20,471 nt of DNA from contig CAAGEK010000046.1 of the NCBI GenBank assembly GCA_900768845.1, positions 1-20,471 on the forward strand, written 5' to 3'. Of this stretch, positions 14,643 through 20,471 are shown piece by piece; the stretch's first letter is position 1; every line of letters begins with the position of its first letter. Source of the DNA: Alphaproteobacteria bacterium. Its GTDB lineage: Bacteria; Pseudomonadota; Alphaproteobacteria; CAAGCB01; CAG-977. The position numbers and the translations under genes were made by a program. The notes beneath the pieces are model-generated. The model was not told the DNA's origin. It made no database searches and saw only the letters and a list, made by a program, of their open reading frames with translations.

Positions 14643-15219
14643 CTTTCGTGCTGGGAAGGCGACCGGCCGATCGCGGATCCGTTTCGACGGCGGTTCTTAA
14701 AGCGCGTGCAAAAGCTTTGAAAACGGATTCTATAATATGGTGGGAATTTAATCCGTACAGGTTTTCAATGTGAACCGTTGCGGCGGCATTTTGAGCAAAA
14801 GCCATGAAAAATTCGCGGAAAACCTCCGTGTCCAGATTTCCGACCTTTTCCGTGGGGAATTTGACGTTCCAAACCAGATACGACCGCCCGCTCAAATCCA
14901 GAACGCACCGGCTGAGCGATTCATCCATGGGGATGCAGGACGATCCGTAACGGTTGATGCCTCTTTTGTCTTTTAAAGCGTCGGCAAATGCCTTTCCGAG
15001 CGTTATACCGACGTCTTCGACCAGATGATGCGCGTCGACGTGCAAATCTCCGACGGCTTTGATTTTTAAATCAATCATTCCGTGGCGCGACAACTGAGCC
15101 AGCATATGATCGAAAAAACCGCATCCCGTATCGATTTCGTACTCTCCCGTTCCGTCCGGATTGACGGTGGCTTTAATGTCCGTTTCCGCCGTTTTTCTGG
15201 AAACCGTTGCCTGACGCAT
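14632..15219 (-). CDS. hisB: Imidazoleglycerol-phosphate dehydratase
   Basis: HisB removes water from imidazole-glycerol phosphate in histidine synthesis. The 195 residues are the usual monofunctional bacterial length. Both metal-binding His-rich motifs are present: DAHHLVEDVGITLGKAF and NSHHIIESVFKAFARALR. DTGCGFFDHMLAQLSRHG near the N-terminus and the C-terminal RLPSTKESL are also conserved. AAGGGA precedes the ATG by 8 bases. It is divergent from hslV, as in many alphaproteobacteria. The other genes usually found downstream (hisH, hisA, hisF, hisE) are absent, replaced by the convergent acyltransferase gene. Confidence 0.97.
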   Translation of the reverse strand: MRQATVSRKTAETDIKATVNPDGTGEYEIDTGCGFFDHMLAQLSRHGMIDLKIKAVGDLHVDAHHLVEDVGITLGKAFADALKDKRGINRYGSSCIPMDESLSRCVLDLSGRSYLVWNVKFPTEKVGNLDTEVFREFFMAFAQNAAATVHIENLYGLNSHHIIESVFKAFARALRTAVETDPRSAGRLPSTKESL

Positions 15220-15290
15220 GGATATATCCCTTTCATTTTATAAAAACCGGTTATAAATTACCCGAACGGACGTTTTAAAACAAGACAGGT

Positions 15291-15319
15291 CTTTTTTTTC
15301 TGAAAATTTAGTCTTATAT
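15291..15319 (+). promoter_or_regulatory. Possible heat-shock (RpoH-type) promoter of hslVU
   Basis: CTTATAT at 15313-15319 resembles the alphaproteobacterial RpoH -10 element (CYTATNT). CTTT at 15291-15294, 18 bases upstream, is a 3-of-4 match to the -35 CTTG. HslVU is a classic heat-shock operon, which favours the call, but the -35 element is poor. Confidence 0.3.
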
Positions 15320-15348
15320 CTAGGCGGAGCGGATTAAAGGAGAATGTT

Positions 15349-15891
15349 ATGGAAAACCAAACGACGACGTGGAAAGGAACGACAATTCTTTCCGTGCGCA
15401 AAGGAAATGAAATCGTAATCGCCGGTGACGGACAGGTGACTTTGGGCAATACGGTTTTAAAAAGCAATGCCCGAAAGGTTCGCAGATTGGGCGACGGGAG
15501 CATTATCGCCGGATTTGCCGGATCGACGGCGGATGCTTTCACTTTGTTTGAACGTTTGGAAGCCAAAATCGAAAAACATTCCAAACAGCTGACGCGTGCG
15601 TGTGTCGAGCTGGCCAAAGATTGGCGCACCGACCGTTATTTGCGCCGGTTGGAAGCGATGATGATTGTTGCGGACAAGGACGTGTCTTTGCTTTTAAGCG
15701 GCAACGGAGACGTTTTGGAACCCGAAGACGGCATTATCGGCATCGGTTCGGGCGGTTCTTATGCTTTGGCGGCGGCGCGGGCTTTGGCCGATACGGACAT
15801 TTGCGCCGAAGACATCGCAAAAAAGGCAATGAAAATAGCCGCCGACATTTGCATTTACACCAATCAAAACATCATTGTGGAAAAAATATGA
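15349..15891 (+). CDS. hslV: ATP-dependent protease proteolytic subunit HslV
   Basis: HslV forms the double-hexamer peptidase chamber of the HslUV (ClpQY) protease. The 180-residue protein starts MENQTTTWKGTTIL. Cleavage after Gly10 would expose the N-terminal catalytic Thr of TTIL, the proteasome-type nucleophile. VIAGDGQVTLGNTVLK with its family-conserved Gly-Asp-Gly, the NARKVRRL segment and GIGSGGSYALAAARAL are all in place. AAAGGAG lies 6 bases before the ATG. The stop overlaps the hslU start in an ATGA, giving the usual coupled hslV-hslU operon. Confidence 0.97.
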   Translation: MENQTTTWKGTTILSVRKGNEIVIAGDGQVTLGNTVLKSNARKVRRLGDGSIIAGFAGSTADAFTLFERLEAKIEKHSKQLTRACVELAKDWRTDRYLRRLEAMMIVADKDVSLLLSGNGDVLEPEDGIIGIGSGGSYALAAARALADTDICAEDIAKKAMKIAADICIYTNQNIIVEKI

Positions 15892-17198
15892 GTACTTCTT
15901 TCAGTCCCAGAGAAATCGTATCGGAACTTGACCGTTACATCGTCGGTCAGAACGAGGCCAAACGCGCCGTTGCGGTGGCTTTGCGCAACAGGTGGCGCAG
16001 ACGGATGCTTGATCCGGCTTTAAGAGAGGAAGTCGTACCGAAGAACATCCTGATGATCGGGCCGACGGGCGTCGGAAAAACGGAAATCGCCCGCCGCCTT
16101 GCAAAATTGGCTCAGGCTCCGTTTATCAAGGTCGAAGCGACCAAATTCACGGAAATAGGATATGTCGGTCGTGATGTCGAAAGCATCATCCGCGATATGG
16201 TCGAAATCGCCGTGACAATGACACGCAAGAAAATGCGCAAGGACGTTCGGGTGAAAGCCGAAGCCGCGGCGGAAGAACGGGTCTTGGATGCTTTGGTGGG
16301 CGTTTCCGCTACGGACGATACACGCCAAAAATTCAGGAAGCTGTTGCGGGAAGGGTCTTTGGACGATAAAGAAATAGAAATCGAAGTCATTGATAATTCT
16401 TCGGGATCCATGCCGACGTTCGACATTCCGGGAATGCCGGGGGCGCAAATGGGAATGGTCAGCCTGAGCGATTTGTTGGGCGGAAAAAGCGTTAATTATA
16501 AAAAACGCAAAATGACGGTCGGAAATTCTTATGACATTTTAGTGGCCGAGGAAAGCGACAAGTTGATAGATGACGATAAAATCGTCGAAGAAGCCATTGA
16601 TTCTGTTGAAAACAACGGTATCGTTTTTATTGATGAGTTCGATAAGATTTGCGGATCGGACGAACGGAAAGGTGCCGATGTTTCGCGGGAAGGCGTCCAA
16701 CGCGACTTGTTGCCTTTGATCGAAGGGACAACCGTTTCCACAAAACGCGGGCCGGTTAAAACGGATCATATTTTATTCATCGCTTCGGGGGCTTTTCATA
16801 TTTCAAAACCTTCCGACCTGTTGCCCGAATTGCAAGGCCGTTTACCGATCCGCGTCGAGTTGAAACCCTTGAGCAAGGATGATTTCTATCGTATTTTGAC
16901 CGAGCCCGAGGGCAATTTGATTTTACAATACAAAGAATTGATGAAGACGGAAAACTTTACGTTGGATTTTTCAGAGGACGGCATTCGCGAAATTGCGGCT
17001 TTGGCCGCCGAAATCAATGAAAACGTTGAAAATATCGGTGCGCGGCGTTTGCATACGATTTTGGAAAAATTGCTTGAAGACGTCAGCTTTTCCGCTTCCG
17101 ACCGTTCGGGGCAATCGGAAACCGTAACCGGAGAAACCGTCAGGGAAAAAGTCGGGGAATTGGCAAAATCCACGGATCTTTCAAAATTCATCCTGTAA
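15888..17198 (+). CDS. hslU: ATP-dependent protease ATPase subunit HslU
   Basis: HslU is the AAA+ unfoldase that feeds substrates to HslV. The protein has 436 residues from the ATG at 15888. The open frame extends 96 codons further upstream, but that part is an out-of-frame reading of hslV. It opens SPREIVSELDRYIVGQNEAK. Walker A is GPTGVGKT at 58-65, followed by the pore motif region EATKFTEIGYVGRDVESIIRD. Walker B is IVFIDEFDKI at about 245-254. The intermediate domain (about 110-240) lies between them. The C-terminus DLSKFIL is the tail that docks into HslV to activate it. ATGA overlap with hslV. Confidence 0.98.
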   Translation: MSTSFSPREIVSELDRYIVGQNEAKRAVAVALRNRWRRRMLDPALREEVVPKNILMIGPTGVGKTEIARRLAKLAQAPFIKVEATKFTEIGYVGRDVESIIRDMVEIAVTMTRKKMRKDVRVKAEAAAEERVLDALVGVSATDDTRQKFRKLLREGSLDDKEIEIEVIDNSSGSMPTFDIPGMPGAQMGMVSLSDLLGGKSVNYKKRKMTVGNSYDILVAEESDKLIDDDKIVEEAIDSVENNGIVFIDEFDKICGSDERKGADVSREGVQRDLLPLIEGTTVSTKRGPVKTDHILFIASGAFHISKPSDLLPELQGRLPIRVELKPLSKDDFYRILTEPEGNLILQYKELMKTENFTLDFSEDGIREIAALAAEINENVENIGARRLHTILEKLLEDVSFSASDRSGQSETVTGETVREKVGELAKSTDLSKFIL

Positions 17199-17211
17199 GC
17201 CGGAGTAAAAA

Positions 17212-17679
17212 ATGAAAAAAATATTGCTTTCAGGGTGGATTGTCCTGATTTTGGCGGGGTGCGCCTCGTTTTCTTCCGATCCTCAGGCTCAATATGATTC
17301 CATAGCGGCTCAGGCGAAAAATATCAGTGCGGCGGATGTCATCAGGATTGCTCTGGGATGCCGTTACTATCAAACCGATGTGAATATTTCGGGAATTAAA
17401 ACGGAAAAACCTTTGAAATTTTCCTCTGTTCTGGCAATGGAATTTTCAAAAGCCAAAAAAGCCGATAAAAATGCTTCGTTAAGCTGTAAACGCGATAAAA
17501 ATACAATCAGTTATGCTGTCAGCGTTTCGGGGCGCGAAGATCGGGGGTTTGCTTTTGAATATGAAAATTTCCGGTTGAATTTAACGGGTATTGTCAAAGG
17601 TGATAAAACAAGGAAATGTCTGATACCTTTACAATGCACGGCCGCGTTTTTATCCGAACTGGCTTTGAACGGCGAATGA
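17212..17679 (+). CDS. Small lipoprotein, unknown function
   Basis: This 155-residue protein has a lipoprotein signal: MKK, a hydrophobic core (ILLSGWIVLI) and the lipobox LAGC, so Cys17 would be lipidated after cleavage by signal peptidase II. Ser at +3 and Ala at +2 favour outer-membrane sorting by the E. coli rule. The mature part is soluble, with three further Cys (in LGCRYY, LSCKRD and the KCLIPLQC region) that could form disulphides. GGAG lies 7 bases before the ATG. It starts 13 bases after hslU and is probably co-transcribed with hslVU. I do not recognise the domain. Confidence 0.8.
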   Translation: MKKILLSGWIVLILAGCASFSSDPQAQYDSIAAQAKNISAADVIRIALGCRYYQTDVNISGIKTEKPLKFSSVLAMEFSKAKKADKNASLSCKRDKNTISYAVSVSGREDRGFAFEYENFRLNLTGIVKGDKTRKCLIPLQCTAAFLSELALNGE

Positions 17680-18531
17680 TATTTTTGAAAAAAACAAACG
17701 AAAAAGGACATATTTTTTATAAACGGTTTTAACTGAAAACTTCAGACAGAGCGTCGTTAAGTTTATATCTGAAAATTGTTCTCTTCTTTCGGAAGGTATC
17801 AGCCGGTATGAAAACCCTGCCGTATTAACGTGCAAACTGAAACGGTTATATTTTTTTCTTGTTTTAAGTTTTTAATTTAAAGCGGTTTTCAGAACATTTA
17901 TTTTTTTTGAGGATGGTATTTTTACCCGATTTTTAACGGATGAATATTTTCTTTCACTACGTCAGCGTTTGTTGATTTTCAAGCTTTTTAATAATGCTTC
18001 AGTACCATTTCAAGTGTTGAAAAAATCAACCAAATACTCAAACACGTTATTGTGTATTTATAAAAAATAAAGTTATTGTTGTAGTAGGGAAAAAAATATT
18101 CCATGATTAAAAATACCGGATAAAATATAAACTGAAATTATTTATAACCAAAATAACGAATATCCGATTGTAATAAGGCGCAATATACGAGGTTCATCCG
18201 ACCATACAGGATTAAAGCCTTTCCGGTATAACAGGGATGGATATTGTAAAACGATATTAGTTTTCTTCATGAATTTTTAATTCAAGATACGGTTCAACAT
18301 TAATCCTGATATGTCCGGCGTGAGATTTTTATTTTTGATTTAAGGCGTCCAATCCATAATGGACGGGTATTTTAACCGGTTGATTGTAAAAATAACGCTT
18401 GCGACTGCAAGTTTTCGGCGTTTTTTTCTGTCGTAACCGAATTTAAAACGTCTGCCGTCGCATAAACAACTTAAAAGTGTAAATACCTTTATGCTCCGGA
18501 TACGACTGATGCATTTCCGGTGCGGACATTT
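17680..18531. other. AT-rich non-coding stretch, possibly degraded DNA
   Basis: No open frame of useful length, ribosome binding site or RNA gene is visible on either strand in about 850 bases. Composition is strongly AT-rich. One small inverted repeat (CGTCCA...TGGACG near 18346-18365) is the only structure I see. Given the mobile-element remnants to its right, it is probably decayed DNA. Confidence 0.5.
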
Positions 18532-18921
18532 TTACTTTCTAAACATTTCAGACAGACCTAATGTCCGTCGATTTAATGCGGTTTCAACCGGTAGGATATA
18601 TTTTGTGATCTTCTTCATATTCTTTCCGACTGTAATATCTTTTGCACTAAAATTTTCTGCTTCGGCCTGCTCACAGATCAAAAAACAGCTTTTTCCTTTC
18701 AAAAAATTCATAAATCTTATCTTCGGCGGTAGTTCAATCGACAATATTATATGATCCGGATACACTTTCACTTGCCTGAAAACTCCTCCCTTTCAATTAT
18801 GTAATTTTCTCAGCATCTTAGCTGTTCCATACCGTTTTTCGACATAAAAGCATCTTTCCTTTTGGGCAAAGACCATTTTACATCGAATTTTATAGTGTAC
18901 TCTTTTGATTGCAACACTCAT
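18532..18921 (-). pseudogene. Degenerate IS200/IS605-type transposase (tnpA)
   Basis: One minus-strand frame, interrupted by a single TGA at 18795-18793, reads as a decayed Y1 (HUH) transposase. Before the stop: CKMVFAQKERCFYVEKR and then MLRKLHN, matching the family pattern HIVFxPKYRRxxFYGEKR and ILRKLCEWKG. The TGA falls exactly where the family has Trp (LRKLcE-W-KG). After it: VYPDHIILSIELPPK and NFLKGKSCFLI, matching PDHIHMLVSIPPK and YLKGKSxLMIF. The catalytic HIH is now HII. The GYYVxTVGKN region is shortened to DITVGKN, so the catalytic Tyr is lost. Family comparisons are from memory. The element cannot be active; its ends are not identifiable. Confidence 0.75.
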
Positions 18922-19336
18922 CGATTTTTCAGAGTTTTCGCATTGTATCAAATGAATTTTTTGCGCATGGCTTGAACCATCTGCCTTGGCGAGTGGATAA
19001 AAAAGAAGCGGTCTGAAATTACCTTGATAGCTTATCGTCGCTTTGTTTTGATTTGTCGTTTTTTCGTATAAAATTTTTTGAGACATTTTGTCGGCGGATT
19101 CGGTTGTTTTCCTTTTTTCTGTTGAATGTCGTTCGCGGGGATAATGAAAATGATATAAGACGATTGAAACGTATCCATGGGTATGGCTTTGCATTAAATT
19201 CGTCTTATGCCCGGCTCCATGATTCTGGGAATTTTCATTTCAAAAAGATTCTTGCAAAACGGTTCATTTTGTTCCGATCGAGTTTTATAACGGCCTTTTT
19301 GCTTCAAAAGTTAAAAAATATGAGAATCCAATACAA
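18922..19336. other. Unassigned DNA between two transposase remnants
   Basis: Frames here on both strands (for example one minus-strand frame continuous with the tnpA pseudogene) lack a ribosome binding site and match nothing I know. It probably contains the outer parts of the flanking insertion sequences in decayed form. Confidence 0.4.
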
Positions 19337-19382
19337 GGGGATTATTTGTCCGAAGGATTGAGCTAAAGGACAAATAATCTCC
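19337..19382. repeat. Near-perfect 15-bp inverted repeat
   Basis: GGGGATTATTTGTCC (19337-19351) pairs with GGACAAATAATCTCC (19368-19382) at 14 of 15 positions around a 16-base loop. It abuts the IS3-type remnant. No T-run follows on either strand, so it is not a standard terminator. It may be part of an element end or a regulatory hairpin. Confidence 0.6.
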
Positions 19383-19385
19383 TAA

Positions 19386-20315
19386 AGAAAGACAAAAAAG
19401 CGGTACACCGAAACTTACGAACAAACAAAAATGTCCATCGTTATAGAAAGAATCAAAGGTCGAACTGTGGCAGAGATACGCTTCGGTTACGGAAAAGCGC
19501 AGTACTACCGGGGCAGTGATCAATTTTTTTTCAAACGCGGAAGAAGTGTTTACGGCACTGACGTTGGAACTTAAAAAAATGCGGACTGGTAAGACACGGG
19601 GAAGATACGCCAAATACGCTTTAAAAAACCGGTTGATCTTACAGCTCATTAAAGAATTGAAGAGCCTTCATCCGTTTTGGGGGTATCATCGCGTATGGGC
19701 TTGGTTAAAGTACAAGGAAGAGTTCAACATTAGCCACAAACGCGTTTACGATTAATGCGTCTGAACAAATTAATATGCAAAAAAGAGAACGGGAACAAAG
19801 CGTTGAGATTGATTAAACCGAAGCCGAAAGCGCAAAGAGCCAATCAATAATAGATATGACCAAGGTCAAGACGCCGACAAGCCGGTTTTACATAACAATC
19901 GTATAGGATTGGTACACAAAAAAATCGTCGGACATCATATAGGCTTGCAAAGCAAATCAAGAGATTGGATAAGCCCGTTGGATATGGCATTGAACGCACA
20001 ATTCCCATCTGGAGCAAGAGGTCATGATTTAAAATTGGTAAGCGACAACGGTTGTCAGCCGACCAGCCCGGCCTTTATGAAATACTGAACGGGAGTTTGT
20101 CAAAATTTTACCAGTTTTTGTAATCCCAAAGGAAATGCCGAAACAGAACGCTTTATACCATCAAAGAAGAATGTTGTTAGCTTCAGGATTGAGCTTCCTT
20201 TGATCAGCTGCAAAAGAATCATGAATGGATTGATTTTCCAATTACCTGCATTCGGTTCTGGGATATAAATCGAGAGTGCGAAAAATTTTCTGTAAAAACA
20301 GATCTTCTGTGGTAA
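19386..20315 (+). pseudogene. Degenerate IS3-family transposase (orfA + orfB)
   Basis: The orfA relic reads KKRYTETYEQ and IERIKGRTVAEI, then GKAQYYRGSDQF, the HTH pattern of IS3-type OrfA. An extra T in the eight-T run at 19524-19531 shifts the frame into NAEEVFTALTLELKK. OrfB follows as IKELKSLHPFWGYHRVWAWL and NISHKRVY, shifted by a lost base near 19750 (RVY-RLM expected). Then come IDMTKVKTP (first Asp), DWYTKK, LVSDNG (second Asp) and NPKGNAETERF (Glu), so the DDE residues survive. In-frame stops occur at 19904 (TAG) and 20086 (TGA), and a six-A run at 19919-19924 shifts the frame once more. The tail ends KTDLLW and TAA at 20313. It is inactive. Family matches are from memory. Confidence 0.85.
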
Positions 20316-20323
20316 GTTGACAT

Positions 20324-20363
20324 AAAGCCGATGTGAGGGGACGTCCCCTCACATCGACTTTTT
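20324..20363 (+). terminator. Long perfect palindrome with T-run, strong terminator
   Basis: CGATGTGAGGGGAC followed at once by its reverse complement makes a 28-bp perfect palindrome (20329-20356). Beyond one mismatch, AAAG (20324-20327) pairs with CTTT (20358-20361). TTTTT follows on the plus strand. It lies between the IS3-type and IS256-type remnants. It may be a terminator or an element-end cruciform. Confidence 0.6.
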
Positions 20364-20373
20364 GATACTATAC

Positions 20374-20471
20374 GGCTATCAGTTCTCTGTCAAATGTGTT
20401 TCAGGATTCTTGTAATCGATCCGGATACATTATTTCTAACTCTCCATGTACTTTTCCCCAGTTTCGGATTG
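20374..20471 (-). mobile_element. End of an IS256-type element: C-terminus of transposase, cut by window edge
   Basis: The minus strand is open from the right edge to a TGA at 20403-20401, ending IRNWGKVHGELEIMYPDRLQ and two more residues. The pattern W...L..L.I.(Y/F).DRL at the extreme C-terminus is that of IS256 (Mutator) transposases, recalled from memory. The left boundary near 20374 (GGCTATCAGTTCTCTGTC) is my guess for the terminal inverted repeat. Only 22 codons are visible, so it is uncertain whether the gene is intact. Confidence 0.5.

Noticed and set aside
15600..15887. A 96-codon N-terminal extension of HslU
   Set aside because: It is a His/Arg-rich out-of-frame reading of hslV; the ATGA junction at 15888 gives the family-typical start.
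17680..18531. CRISPR array, tRNA or other RNA gene in the gene-free region
   Set aside because: No regularly spaced repeats, cloverleaf or recognisable RNA motif is visible.
18793..18795. UGA read as tryptophan (recoding), suggested by TGA at conserved Trp positions in two transposase relics
   Set aside because: Core genes here use TGG for Trp and TGA as a real stop (hslV, mnmE, aroE, maf), and the relics carry other damage.

Overview
The window looks like origin-proximal chromosome of an alphaproteobacterium with moderate-to-low G+C. The evidence is gene content and order: maf-aroE-coaE-dnaQ next to secB and a Tim44/TimA-like gene, an mltA-type lytic transglycosylase, mnmE-mnmG, rho, and hslVU beside a divergent hisB. 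Fast-decaying insertion-sequence remnants and AT-rich accessory genes suggest a host-associated lineage, but the species cannot be placed from sequence alone.

Layout. (1) 1-1.4 kb is an AT-rich accessory pair on the minus strand: a peptidoglycan-binding/coiled-coil protein of unknown function, followed by a small membrane protein that runs off the left edge. A perfect 16-bp inverted repeat covers the start codon of the second gene. (2) 1.75-11.1 kb is a tightly packed leftward block: maf, aroE, coaE, dnaQ, then (after the single rightward gene secB) Tim44-like, mltA, a two-TM protein, smr, mnmE and mnmG. Many neighbours overlap by 4-23 bases. A ParB-binding parS-like site lies between smr and mnmE. 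(3) 11.10-11.54 kb is a divergent intergenic region with three DnaA boxes, a tandem AAAACCGT repeat and an AT-rich stretch. I read it as the probable chromosomal replication origin: genes point away from it on both sides, and it occupies the position next to maf that the Caulobacter origin occupies. (4) 11.5-17.7 kb is the rightward block: rho, a small unknown ORF between two terminators, an AT-rich membrane acyltransferase, hisB (opposite strand), hslV-hslU and a small lipoprotein. (5) 17.7-20.5 kb is a graveyard of mobile elements: an IS200/IS605-type tnpA pseudogene, an IS3-type orfA/orfB pseudogene, a strong palindromic terminator, and the C-terminal end of an apparent IS256-type transposase at the right edge.

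Functionally the window joins chromosome replication and partition sites (origin, parS, DnaQ proofreading) with tRNA wobble modification (MnmE/MnmG), protein export and quality control (SecB, HslVU), envelope maintenance (MltA, TimA-like), transcription termination (Rho) and metabolism (AroE, CoaE, HisB, Maf). No intact novel system is obvious. The observations most worth following up are the origin/parS pair, the hairpin-occluded start codon in the left accessory pair, and the stacked terminators upstream of the acyltransferase.
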